From positions 434,001-498,000 of the forward strand of contig OX638341.1 of NCBI GenBank assembly GCA_951812965.1: 64,000 bases of DNA, given 5' to 3'. Shown in pieces: positions 18,309 to 26,715 of this stretch; position 1 is the stretch's first letter; every line of letters starts with the position of its first letter. Under the pieces are notes generated by a model. It did not search any database and was not told the origin of the DNA. It saw only the letters and a program-made list of their open reading frames with translations. A program made the position numbers and the translations under genes. The DNA is from an uncultured Pseudohongiella sp. (lineage in GTDB: Bacteria; Pseudomonadota; Gammaproteobacteria; Pseudomonadales; Pseudohongiellaceae).

Positions 18309-19472
18309 TTACAATTGAACGATAGCGTCGGTAAAAGCCGCCATCACCTCGCCCATGCGAGGCACCCAGCGCATCACCACCAGCAAATCGTTTTCCTGGT
18401 CGATCCAGATATAGTTGCCGCCCGCGCCGCTGGCGTAGAAAGCGCTTTCCGGGGCGTTTTCAACCGCCTCCTGATCCGTATTCAGCCACCACATGTAACC
18501 GTAACGCTTGAACGCCGACGAAGGCTGCTGCACCGCATCCACCCATTCCCGTGAAACAAGCTGCTCACCGTCCCAGTTGCCGTCGCGCAGGAAAAGATAG
18601 CCGAAGCGGGCATGATCCAGCGTGCTGATGAAGAAGCCGCCGCCCCAATGCGCGCCGCCGGAAGGCGACTGCATGCGCTGGCCGTCGATCTCGACCCAGG
18701 AATTTTCATAGCCGTGCCATTCCCATTCCTCGCTGGCGCCGATCGGGTCCATGACCCGCTCCCTCAGAACGCCGTCGAGGGGCTCGCGCCAGACGTTGAG
18801 CAGCGAGTAGGCAAGCATGTTCACGCGCACGTCGTTGTACTTGTAGAACGTACCGGGCTCGTGCATCTCGCGGTCGATCGCCTTGGCCGGATCGTAGTCG
18901 TGCGGACGGTCGGCCCAATCAGGCTTGCCCCAGAGCGTACCCGCCCAATCCGACGACTGCTGGAGAAAATGCTCCCAGGTGATCGGCGCGTTATGCGGAT
19001 TATTGAAGCTCTCGTGCGGGAAATAGTCCTTTACCGGATCGGTCATGTCTTCGATCAGACCCTCGTCCAGCGCCAGCCCAGCCATGGTCGAGAGATAGCT
19101 CTTGGCGACGCTGAAGGTCATGTCTTCGCGTTCGATGTCACCCCATTCGGCGACGACGTAGCCGTTGCGCACTATCAGACCCGATCCTTCTTCCCGGCGC
19201 TTGACCGGGCCGAGAATGCTGAAATGAGGCTCACGGCCGAAACTGCGTTCGATGAACTGGGCCATGTCATGGGGCTCGACCACGGTGTTGTCCCTGGCCA
19301 ATTGCACCGCCTGCGCCAGTTTTTCGCTGTCCATGCCCACTGCTTCCGGCGCGCGCCGCTCCCATTCCCCGGGTGGCGGATAGTAAAAATCCTGGGCGAA
19401 TCCAATCTGGGCCGCCAGGGCCAGAAGTAAAGCCTGAATCAGATTACGGACAGGCTTGCGAAACATGTGCAT
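18309..19472 (-). CDS. Exported serine hydrolase of the beta-lactamase (class C/esterase) fold
   Basis: 387 residues with a signal peptide (LLLALAAQIGFAQ). The catalytic SxxK is S121-V-A-K124 in TFSVAKSYLST. The second motif reads YND at 212-214, where YSN/YAN is usual, and the KTG-like box appears as SGAGG near residue 345. Such proteins are mostly esterases, peptidases or amidases rather than antibiotic beta-lactamases. GGAGG five bases before the ATG at 19472 fixes the start. It lies 17 bases downstream of the unknown secreted protein, in one run with the PHM-like gene. Confidence 0.88.
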   Translation of the reverse strand: MHMFRKPVRNLIQALLLALAAQIGFAQDFYYPPPGEWERRAPEAVGMDSEKLAQAVQLARDNTVVEPHDMAQFIERSFGREPHFSILGPVKRREEGSGLIVRNGYVVAEWGDIEREDMTFSVAKSYLSTMAGLALDEGLIEDMTDPVKDYFPHESFNNPHNAPITWEHFLQQSSDWAGTLWGKPDWADRPHDYDPAKAIDREMHEPGTFYKYNDVRVNMLAYSLLNVWREPLDGVLRERVMDPIGASEEWEWHGYENSWVEIDGQRMQSPSGGAHWGGGFFISTLDHARFGYLFLRDGNWDGEQLVSREWVDAVQQPSSAFKRYGYMWWLNTDQEAVENAPESAFYASGAGGNYIWIDQENDLLVVMRWVPRMGEVMAAFTDAIVQL

Positions 19473-19489
19473 CGTCGCCTCCAGGGAGA

Positions 19490-20473
19490 TTATTCGGTGA
19501 CGTTCACCGTGATGTAGCCGTCGTGGTACAAGCCGCCGTCATCGGCCCTGCCCCAGAGCACATAGGTGCCGGGTTTGTCGAAGGTGGCGGTTATCGAGTA
19601 TATGCCGTCTTCCGGAATCGGCGGCGGCAGAAACAACGCGCCCCAGGGCGAGTTCGCGCTGGTGCGGGTATCTTCCCAGACTTTCACCTGGGGCGGGTCG
19701 ATCGTGACATTGCCGGGCCCGCGATACTTGTTCCAGGAGAAATACAGGCCATTGACCTTGTCCACGGTCACTCTCGTGGGCGGGGTGGACATGCGCCGCT
19801 CCATTATCAGTTCCGGCGTGACGAAAGCCGAGGCAAGCGGCCCTCCCGCGAACTCGGCGAAGCGGCGCGCCTCTTCCACGGGATCGGTCGGCTCGGGCAG
19901 GCCGTCATCGACCACCAGGGTGTCGAGCACGAGCGGTTCGCCGACCGACACAGTGCGGATGTCGTCGCCTTGCACTGTGACAACCGGAGGAATGTTCGCG
20001 CGCGATTCCGGGCTGCTGGTGCCGGCGCCGAGAGAGCCGGTTTCGGAAGCGATGACCATGTTGTCGACGAGGTAGTCATCGCGCAGCGTGGCATAGGCTT
20101 TTTTCTCGACACCGTTAACGGTCAGGGTCCAGACGAGTTCCCGGTCGCCCCAGTCCGCGGGCACCGCGACTTCGAAAGTAAAGCGGTTACGACGCGGCAG
20201 AAAATGCGCGGGCTGTCCCCGATCCGCATCACCCGGTGAGAAGAAATTGTGTTCGCCGACCGGAACGTCTGGAGATTCCTCCCAGTTCTCGTTCATGTAG
20301 CCGAACATCATATTGAAGCCGCCTTCGTCGTTGGGACGCCAGCCTTCGAAAGCCGGCTCCACGGGCTGGCCGCTGAGATAAGTTTGCGCGCTGGCGCCTC
20401 CGGCAAAAAACACCGCCAAAGACAAAATCGCGAACATTTTTCGGGACGCGCCCGAACCGCTAGAAAAAAGCAT
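19490..20473 (-). CDS. Secreted protein of unknown function
   Basis: 327 residues. A signal peptide is visible (MFAILSLAVFFAGGASAQ, starting 13 residues in). The mature part is rich in Pro, Gly and acidic residues, with no enzyme motif I recognise. The C-terminus (ATFDKPGTYVLWGRADDGG then YITVNV) reads like an Ig-like or cupredoxin-type beta-sandwich, but no complete Cys/His/Met copper site is apparent. It lies 31 bases after the PHM-like gene and 17 before the serine hydrolase, so it is most likely part of the same exported system. No function is assigned. Confidence 0.8.
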   Translation of the reverse strand: MLFSSGSGASRKMFAILSLAVFFAGGASAQTYLSGQPVEPAFEGWRPNDEGGFNMMFGYMNENWEESPDVPVGEHNFFSPGDADRGQPAHFLPRRNRFTFEVAVPADWGDRELVWTLTVNGVEKKAYATLRDDYLVDNMVIASETGSLGAGTSSPESRANIPPVVTVQGDDIRTVSVGEPLVLDTLVVDDGLPEPTDPVEEARRFAEFAGGPLASAFVTPELIMERRMSTPPTRVTVDKVNGLYFSWNKYRGPGNVTIDPPQVKVWEDTRTSANSPWGALFLPPPIPEDGIYSITATFDKPGTYVLWGRADDGGLYHDGYITVNVTE

Positions 20474-20504
20474 TTTTCTTACAATCCTCTTGAGTCAGTC
20501 TGAA

Positions 20505-21944
20505 TCAGTCCGAAGACTCCGGCGCCGGGGCTGCCGGCACGGGCGCTACCATTGGTGAGACCAAGGGAGCGGCGCACAAGGGGCAGCCAATGACGTGGTC
20601 GTTCGGTCCAAGGTTGAGCGCCTGTCTGCGCTCCGCCATTTCTTCCACGAACTGCTCATCGGTGAGCTTCACCCGCATTCCGAGGTCGATGAACATATTG
20701 GTCACCGAGCGATTGCCCGAACCCTGCCAATTGCGGGGGTCGGGAACGTTCGGATTGGTTTCGGTATTGTTCATGTAGCCGACGATATGCAGGATAGTGC
20801 CCTTGGGCAGCAGCGGCTGGGCATTGTCGGCATAAGCATAACCGCGCACCCAGTTGTGGTCGTAGCCGACGCAGGAAAGCGTTTCTACGGTATAGCCCCA
20901 GATCGCCTCCAGGCACATGCGCTCGCCCGGTGCGTGCAGATGGGGCTCGAAAGTAACGATCTTGATGTTGTCCTCGAGCGCCTTGTAGGCGTGCAGTTCC
21001 TGGCTGTCCTGGTTGCCGGCGATGCTGATGTCGACGCCGTTGCCGAGTCCGAGCACGGCTCGTTCGTACTTGGGCTGGTAACCTACGGGATGGAAGCGAA
21101 AACCGATTTCCAGATGGCCCGTGGTGTCAAGGCCATTGGAATGCAGGTGGACCGAGTCCGACACGATATAGGCGCCCTTGCGCAGCAATCGTCCGGAATC
21201 TTCATCGAAGATATCGGCATTGCGGCCAACCTCATGCACCGGCCAGGAAGTCCTGTTTTCGTCGATGCGCTGGCCATTCTCGTCGATTTCCGCGGTACTC
21301 CAGATCATGTGGTGAAAGATGTATCGCCCACCGACGGTTTCGCGGCCGGTGCCGGTCTGATAATTGACATCGTTTACTTCGACGATTTCAACCGATTTGA
21401 CGTAACGATCCTCTTCCAGCGGAACGGGGATGCGGTCGATTTCGCCCCACCAGTCCGGTGTGCCGGCCAGCTTGGTTACGGGATTGGTGCTGACGATCAG
21501 GTCGGGCTCGCCGGCGGTCCACTTGACGCTGTCATCGAATACCAGCGGTTCCGGCGCATCGGCCGGGTCTCCCGCAGGCGCGCCGGAACTTGCCCAGTTG
21601 GAAATCGCGGCGATTTCCTCGTCGTTCAGCGAAGGATCGTTCTTGTAATCCTGAATGCCGATGTTCTTTTCCATGTACCACGGCGGCATGGCGCCGGCGC
21701 GATCGCGCAGGCCGGTCTTGTACTCGATCAGGCCGGCGAATGGAGCGACCTGCTCATAAGTGACCAGCGGCATGGGCCCTACGCCGCCAACGCGATGACA
21801 ATTCTGGCAACTCCTTTGCAGAATCGGCTCGATGTCCTTGTGGAAGGTTATCTCGTCCTGCTGACCAAAAGTTGTAGGGGGCGCCAGCAGTCCGAGCAGC
21901 ATGAGCGGCAGACTGACCGAATTGAGACAGAATCGATACGGCAT
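20505..21944 (-). CDS. Exported cytochrome c / copper type II monooxygenase-like fusion (PHM-like), paralogue 2
   Basis: 479 residues from the ATG at 21944, which has AGAGGA upstream and begins a signal peptide ending near FGQQ. An in-frame ATG at 22058 adds an unlikely basic leader. The haem domain has C46QNCH50 with axial-Met candidate in GAMPPWY. The copper part shows HH at 211-212, H266 in SVHLHSNG, HxH at 335-337 in EPHLHAPGERM, and Met417 in NRSVTNMF. These match the six PHM/DBH ligands. It heads the minus-strand run with the unknown secreted protein and the hydrolase. It is clearly paralogous to 13274-14653 but diverged, so substrates may differ. Confidence 0.8.
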   Translation of the reverse strand: MPYRFCLNSVSLPLMLLGLLAPPTTFGQQDEITFHKDIEPILQRSCQNCHRVGGVGPMPLVTYEQVAPFAGLIEYKTGLRDRAGAMPPWYMEKNIGIQDYKNDPSLNDEEIAAISNWASSGAPAGDPADAPEPLVFDDSVKWTAGEPDLIVSTNPVTKLAGTPDWWGEIDRIPVPLEEDRYVKSVEIVEVNDVNYQTGTGRETVGGRYIFHHMIWSTAEIDENGQRIDENRTSWPVHEVGRNADIFDEDSGRLLRKGAYIVSDSVHLHSNGLDTTGHLEIGFRFHPVGYQPKYERAVLGLGNGVDISIAGNQDSQELHAYKALEDNIKIVTFEPHLHAPGERMCLEAIWGYTVETLSCVGYDHNWVRGYAYADNAQPLLPKGTILHIVGYMNNTETNPNVPDPRNWQGSGNRSVTNMFIDLGMRVKLTDEQFVEEMAERRQALNLGPNDHVIGCPLCAAPLVSPMVAPVPAAPAPESSD

Positions 21945-22047
21945 TTTCAAATCCTCTTGCTTGTTCCAGCTCGACGGAAAATCACAATGATCCCCGATTC
22001 TATATGAATCGCGGCGGATCATGAAGCCGTCGCGATTTCTCAGCGGC

Positions 22048-22566
22048 GGGCGAGGCATGCCTCGCCCCTACAAAGCATTCGAAATCATCGGTTAAGCCGC
22101 CAGGCGCGCGGGCCTGTAGGGGCAGGCATGCCTCGCCCTTACAAAGCATTCGAAATCATCGGTTAAGCCGCCTGGCGCGCGGGCCTGTAGGGGCAGGCAT
22201 GCCTCGCCCTTACAAAGCATTCGAAATCATCGGTTAAGCCGCCTGGCGCGCGGGCCTGTAGGGGCAGGCATGCCTCGCCCTTACAAAGCATTCGAAATCA
22301 TCGGTTAAGCCACCAGGCGCGCGGGCCTGTAGGGGCGAGGCATGCCTCGCCCTTACAAAGCATTCGAAATCATCGGTTAAGCCGCCTGGCGCGCGGGCCT
22401 GTAGGGGCAGGCATGCCTCGCCCCTACAAAGCATTCGAAATCATCGGTTAAGCCGCCAGGCGCGCGGGCCTGTAGGGGCAGGCATGCCTCGCCCTTACAA
22501 AGCATTCGAAATCATCGGTTAAGCCGCCAGGCGCGCGGGCCTGTAGGGGCGAGGTATGCCTCGCCC
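22048..22566. repeat. Tandem array of a 71-bp REP-derived unit
   Basis: A REP core is joined to a constant 47-base segment containing GAAATCATCGGTTAAGCC. That segment starts at 22081, 22152, 22223, 22294, 22366, 22437 and 22508, so the period is 71 (72 once). Many cores are shortened to GGGGCAGGCATGCC. The array fills the gap between the PHM-like paralogue 2 promoter side and the 3' end of pnp. No gene is present. The whole unit repeats, unlike a CRISPR. Confidence 0.92.
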
Positions 22567-22580
22567 GAACCGTGTAGTCC

Positions 22581-24692
22581 TCAGGCAGTGAATGCCCCCT
22601 TTTCCTCTTCGGTCACTTCCTTCATGCTCAACTTGATCCGGCCGCGGGCGTCGAGGTCCAGTACCTTAACCACCACTTCCTGCCCTTCCTCCAGATAATC
22701 ACTGACATTCTCAACCCGGGTCGGGGCAATCTGGGAAATATGCACGAGGCCGTCCTTGCCGGGCAGTATAGTGATGAAAGCGCCGAAATCGACGATGCGG
22801 GCCACGGTGCCGTTGTAGAGCTTGCCGATCTCCGCTTCAGCGGTAATCTCCTTGATCCGATCGAGGGCCGCATCGCGGGACTGGGAATCCTCGCCGTAAA
22901 TGCGCACGATGCCGTCGTCGTCGATATCCACCGCCGCGCCGGTCTCCTCGGTGATGGAACGGATCACCGCGCCGCCCTTGCCGATCACATCGCGGATCTT
23001 GTCCTGGTCGATGCGAATGGTGGCCATGCTCGGCGCATTCTCGTTCACCTCTGACCGGGCTTCGGAAATCACCTTGGCCATTTCGCCCAGAATATGCTGG
23101 CGGGCCTCGTGAGCCTGAGCCAGCGCCTTTTCCATGATCTCTTCGGTGATGCCCTGAATCTTGATATCCATTTGCAAGGCGGTCACGCCCTTGGGGGTGC
23201 CCGCCACCTTGAAGTCCATGTCGCCGAGATGGTCTTCGTCGCCGAGTATGTCGGTGAGCACCGCGAAACGATCGCCTTCCTTGATAAGACCCATGGCGAT
23301 GCCCGCAATCGGCGCGCGCAGGGGCACGCCCGCGTCCATCATCGACAGACTGGAGCCGCAGACCGAGGCCATGGAACTGGAACCGTTGGATTCGGTGATT
23401 TCGGAAACCACCCGAATCGCGTAGGGAAAATCCTCTTCCGATGGCATCAGCGCCGCGACGCCGCGCTTGGCGAGGCGGCCATGTCCGATCTCCCGACGTT
23501 TCGGGCCGCTCATGAAGCCGGTTTCCCCTACCGAATAGGGCGGGAAGTTGTAATGCAACATGAAGCCTTCCTTGTGCGAACCTGTCAGTCCCTCGATCAA
23601 TTGCGAATCGCGTATGGCGCCCAGCGTGGTAACCACCAGCGCCTGGGTTTCGCCGCGAGTGAACAGCGCCGAACCGTGCGCCTTCGGCAAAATGCCGACT
23701 TCGACTTCGATCGGTCGCACGGTCCGGGTATCGCGGCCGTCAATGCGCGGCTCGCCGTCGATAATCCGATTTCGAACTGTGCTTTTCTCCAGCGCCGAGA
23801 AGGCCGAGCGCACGTCCGATTCTTCGATGCCGGCCTCGCTGTCCGTCAACGCGGCAGCGGCTTCCGATTGCAACGCTCCGAGGGCATCGTAACGCTCCAT
23901 TTTGCCGGAAATCTGGTAAGCCTCGGTGATGCGGCCGGCGAATTGCTCCGCCAGCGCCCCGATCAACTTCTCGTTTTTCTCCGCCGGCTCCCAATTCCAG
24001 TCCGGCTTGCCGACTTCTGCCTTGAGTTCTGCAATTGTGTCTATGACTACCTGCATCTCCTGCTGGGCAAACAGGACCGCGCCCAGCATCTGATCTTCGG
24101 TAAGTTCATTTGCTTCGGATTCGACCATGAGTACGGCCGAACGGGTGCCCGCCACTACCATGTCCAACGCGGATTCCTGTAGTTGCTCGAACGATGGGTT
24201 GAGGATATAGCCGGCATCGACGTCCAGGCCGACTCGCGCTGCCGCGATCGGCCCGGCGAACGGAATGCCGGATATTGCCAGCGCCGCGGATGCGCCGATC
24301 ATGGCGGCGATATCGGGATCGTGATCCTTGTCGGCGGAAATCACCGTGCAAATGACTTGCACTTCGTTGAGAAACCCTTTCGGGAACAATGGCCTGATCG
24401 GCCGGTCAATGAGCCGGCAAGTCAAGGTCTCCTTCTCGGTGGGGCGCCCTTCGCGCTTGAAGAATCCGCCGGGAATTCTGCCCGCGGCGTAGGTTTTTTC
24501 CTGATAATTGACAGTCAAAGGGAAAAAGCTGGCGGTTGGCGACGCCTCTCTCCGACCGACCACGGTCGCCAGCACCTGGGAATTGCCCATGGTGACGGTA
24601 ACCGCGCCCGTTGCCTGACGGGCCATTTTGCCTGTTTCAATGGTGACCGTCTGGTCGCCGAATTGAAACGTTTTCGTTGTGATATTGAACAT
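22581..24692 (-). CDS. pnp: Polyribonucleotide nucleotidyltransferase (PNPase)
   Basis: A 3'-5' phosphorolytic exoribonuclease of the degradosome, 703 residues, normal length. It has two RNase PH-like cores (first with [16 protein letters not shown], second with [13 protein letters not shown] and the [13 protein letters not shown] catalytic region), then a KH domain ([13 protein letters not shown]). A C-terminal S1 domain follows ([13 protein letters not shown]). It is the last gene of the rimP-to-pnp series, 55 bases after rpsO. The REP array immediately downstream may fold at the mRNA 3' end. Confidence 0.98.
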   Translation of the reverse strand: MFNITTKTFQFGDQTVTIETGKMARQATGAVTVTMGNSQVLATVVGRREASPTASFFPLTVNYQEKTYAAGRIPGGFFKREGRPTEKETLTCRLIDRPIRPLFPKGFLNEVQVICTVISADKDHDPDIAAMIGASAALAISGIPFAGPIAAARVGLDVDAGYILNPSFEQLQESALDMVVAGTRSAVLMVESEANELTEDQMLGAVLFAQQEMQVVIDTIAELKAEVGKPDWNWEPAEKNEKLIGALAEQFAGRITEAYQISGKMERYDALGALQSEAAAALTDSEAGIEESDVRSAFSALEKSTVRNRIIDGEPRIDGRDTRTVRPIEVEVGILPKAHGSALFTRGETQALVVTTLGAIRDSQLIEGLTGSHKEGFMLHYNFPPYSVGETGFMSGPKRREIGHGRLAKRGVAALMPSEEDFPYAIRVVSEITESNGSSSMASVCGSSLSMMDAGVPLRAPIAGIAMGLIKEGDRFAVLTDILGDEDHLGDMDFKVAGTPKGVTALQMDIKIQGITEEIMEKALAQAHEARQHILGEMAKVISEARSEVNENAPSMATIRIDQDKIRDVIGKGGAVIRSITEETGAAVDIDDDGIVRIYGEDSQSRDAALDRIKEITAEAEIGKLYNGTVARIVDFGAFITILPGKDGLVHISQIAPTRVENVSDYLEEGQEVVVKVLDLDARGRIKLSMKEVTEEEKGAFTA

Positions 24693-24748
24693 AAGTAATT
24701 CCTGATGGCCGCATCTCTTGAGACGGCCTTGATGGTTTTGTCCGCCGC

Positions 24749-25018
24749 CTAGCGGCGCAGTCCGAGCCGCTTGATCAGTGCGGCATAGCGATCCACGTCC
24801 TTGCTCTTCAGATAGTCGAGCAGTTTCTTCCTGCTGTTGACCATCCGGATCAGGCCGCGGCGTGAATGGTGATCGTGAATATGCTGCTTGAAGTGTGCCT
24901 GCAGATCGTTGATGTTTGCGGTCAGCAAGGCGACCTGCACTTCGGGGGAGCCCGTGTCTCCCTCGCCCGTTGCGTATTCCTTGATGATCGTCTGTTTCTC
25001 TTCTGTGGTTAAAGCCAT
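24749..25018 (-). CDS. rpsO: 30S ribosomal protein S15
   Basis: An 89-residue primary 16S rRNA-binding protein. [18 protein letters not shown] at the start, [24 protein letters not shown] in the rRNA-binding helices and the LGLRR end are diagnostic. GGAG six bases before the ATG at 25018 supports this start over one six codons upstream. It lies between truB and pnp as in other gammaproteobacteria. Confidence 0.98.
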   Translation of the reverse strand: MALTTEEKQTIIKEYATGEGDTGSPEVQVALLTANINDLQAHFKQHIHDHHSRRGLIRMVNSRKKLLDYLKSKDVDRYAALIKRLGLRR

Positions 25019-25056
25019 TTCATTCTCCGGTTTCAATATGCCATTGTCCTCGCGTG

Positions 25057-25074
25057 GGCCGCGCTTGTGCGGCC
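25057..25074 (-). promoter_or_regulatory. rpsO: GC hairpin in the rpsO leader
   Basis: GGCCGC pairs with GCGGCC around six bases, about 40 bases before the rpsO start. In E. coli S15 represses its own translation through a leader pseudoknot. Whether this hairpin belongs to such a site is inference. Confidence 0.3.
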
Positions 25075-25159
25075 TGTCGCGAAACCGGCCTCCCTGCCCA
25101 TCCAGTCTGACCGCGCATATTGGCAGTCCACTGGCATTCCTCCCAACCCTTCCGGCCGA

Positions 25160-26095
25160 TCAGCCGGCGGGTTCCGCGATCAGACGCTTCGGCGCGACCT
25201 TGCCATCGTCGTCGATGGCTCCGATACCGATAAAGCGTTCCTGATCACATGTTCTGTGATACATCCTTACCATTCCCTCGGCAGGCAAGTGTCGTACAAG
25301 CACCGCCTGACCGCTGCGAATCTGATTCGCCGCGATATCCGGCAGTACCACCGCCGGCAAATTCGCCAGCGGCTTGTCGATCGGCGCCAGATAGCGGTCG
25401 ATGCCGTCCAGGCCCTTGCTTTCCTTTTCCTGTTCCAGGAAGCCGGCGGTAACGCAGTCCTCTTCAACGAATGCGCCGGCCTGCAAGCGCCGCAGAGCGA
25501 TTATATGGGCGCCGCATCCCAGCATCTGCCCCAATTCGTCGGCGATCGTGCGAATGTACGTGCCCTTGCTGCAGGCCAGTTCAATCTCAATTTCCGGCGG
25601 ATTGAAATCCGTCAGGGCGATTTCATGTATCGTCACCCTGCGCGGCTCCCGCTCGACGACCTTGCCGCTGCGGGCAAGCTTGTAAAGCGGCGTTCCCTGC
25701 ACTTTCACCGCCGAATGCATCGGCGGCACTTGCTCGATTTCGCCGCGAAAACTTTCCAGATCCCGCTCAACTCGCTCCCTGGTGACGGAAAATTCCTCGC
25801 ACACCGCTATCTCCCTGCCTTCGCTGTCGCCGCTGTCCGTGCGTACGCCGAGCTTCATGCGTGTGCGGTACTTCTTGTCCGAATCCAGCAGGAATCGGGA
25901 AACCTTGGTCGCCTCGCCCAGGCAAAGCGGCAAAACGCCTGTGGCCAGTGGATCGAGGCTGCCGCAATGGCCGGCTTTGCTCGCCTGGAAGATCCGTTTC
26001 ACTTGCTGCAAGGCGGAGTTCGATGACAATCCCGGCGCCTTGTCCAGCACGATCAGTCCGCTGACATTCCTGCCCCTGTTCCGCCGGCCACGCAT
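25160..26095 (-). CDS. truB: tRNA pseudouridine(55) synthase
   Basis: Makes pseudouridine 55 in the T-loop of tRNAs. 311 residues. The N-terminal GLIVLDKAPGLSSN and catalytic loop GHCGSLDPLATGVLPL (nucleophilic Asp) are TruB signatures, with Ser where Thr is usual in G-T-L-D. A PUA-like C-terminal tail follows. It lies 29 bases after rbfA in the rimP-nusA-infB-rbfA-truB-rpsO-pnp run. Confidence 0.97.
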   Translation of the reverse strand: MRGRRNRGRNVSGLIVLDKAPGLSSNSALQQVKRIFQASKAGHCGSLDPLATGVLPLCLGEATKVSRFLLDSDKKYRTRMKLGVRTDSGDSEGREIAVCEEFSVTRERVERDLESFRGEIEQVPPMHSAVKVQGTPLYKLARSGKVVEREPRRVTIHEIALTDFNPPEIEIELACSKGTYIRTIADELGQMLGCGAHIIALRRLQAGAFVEEDCVTAGFLEQEKESKGLDGIDRYLAPIDKPLANLPAVVLPDIAANQIRSGQAVLVRHLPAEGMVRMYHRTCDQERFIGIGAIDDDGKVAPKRLIAEPAG

Positions 26096-26124
26096 TCAAT
26101 TCTTCTCCGACGATCCTGTCGCGT

Positions 26125-26517
26125 TCACGAACGCCGATCCCGATCCGCGGCCAGCGCGGTGTCGATCAACTCGTCGAGTTGGCGGCCCCGTTCGATGCTG
26201 GCGTCGTAGTGAAAGCTCAGCTTCGGCGCCGTACGCAATTGCAGGCGTCTTGCCAGCAGGCTGCGCAGATAACCCGCCGCGCCGTTCAGCGCCGCCGTGC
26301 TTTCCTTCCCCGCCTCCCCGGACGGCTCCTGAGCGGCATTGCCGCCGGCGAGCGAGGTCACGAAGACCTTTGCATGGGCCAGATCCGAGCTGACTTCCAC
26401 GCCCGTAACCGAAACCATGCCGATGCGTGGATCGTCGATTTCAAACTGAATCAGCGACGCAAGATCGCGCTGAATCTGATCCGCCACCCTCTGGGCGCGG
26501 GAATTGCTCTCCATCAT
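26125..26517 (-). CDS. rbfA: 30S ribosome-binding factor A
   Basis: A 130-residue KH-fold maturation factor for the 16S 5' helix. It starts MMESNSRAQRVADQIQRDLASLIQ and has DPRIGMVSVTGVEVSSDLAHAKVFV, the conserved RbfA core. An Ala/Gly/Ser-rich insertion (around residues 58-75) replaces the short loop of most homologues. GGAG eight bases upstream supports the ATG at 26517. A 198-base gap holding a hairpin-rich element separates it from infB. Confidence 0.95.
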   Translation of the reverse strand: MMESNSRAQRVADQIQRDLASLIQFEIDDPRIGMVSVTGVEVSSDLAHAKVFVTSLAGGNAAQEPSGEAGKESTAALNGAAGYLRSLLARRLQLRTAPKLSFHYDASIERGRQLDELIDTALAADRDRRS

Positions 26518-26566
26518 GGCATGCGCTCCGGCCCGGCGGGTCCAGACTCACCGTCGCCAAGTCCAA

Positions 26567-26708
26567 GGAAGCTCCGATTCATCGGAGCTTCCGCGCGGCA
26601 CACGGATGTGCCGCCGAATTCGATGGCGCAAGCCATTGAATTCGGGAGCAAAACAAAACCACGCTTTTGTTTTGCGGCAATGAAAAATTCCATGGAGGGA
26701 ATTTTTCA
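26567..26708. repeat. Five-hairpin intergenic element between infB and rbfA (copy 1)
   Basis: Successive perfect stems are: 26567-26578 with 26581-26592; 26595-26602 with 26607-26614; 26614-26621 with 26638-26645 (continuing inward to a CGCAAG loop); 26648-26658 with 26665-26675; and 26681-26691 with 26698-26708. The last four recur in order at 50553-50662 with pairing-preserving base changes. The purine/pyrimidine make-up of each stem differs. No protein is encoded. Confidence 0.85.
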
Positions 26709-26715
26709 GCATAAA

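Noticed and set aside
20595..22007. 470-codon frame opposite the second PHM-like gene
   Set aside because: The minus-strand frame has signal peptide, haem and copper motifs; the plus frame has none.
22234..22434. 66-codon frame in the 71-bp array
   Set aside because: Repeat artefact.
22048..22566. CRISPR array
   Set aside because: Spacer-like segments are identical between units, so it is a tandem repeat. No cas genes are nearby. The same applies to 37384-38102.
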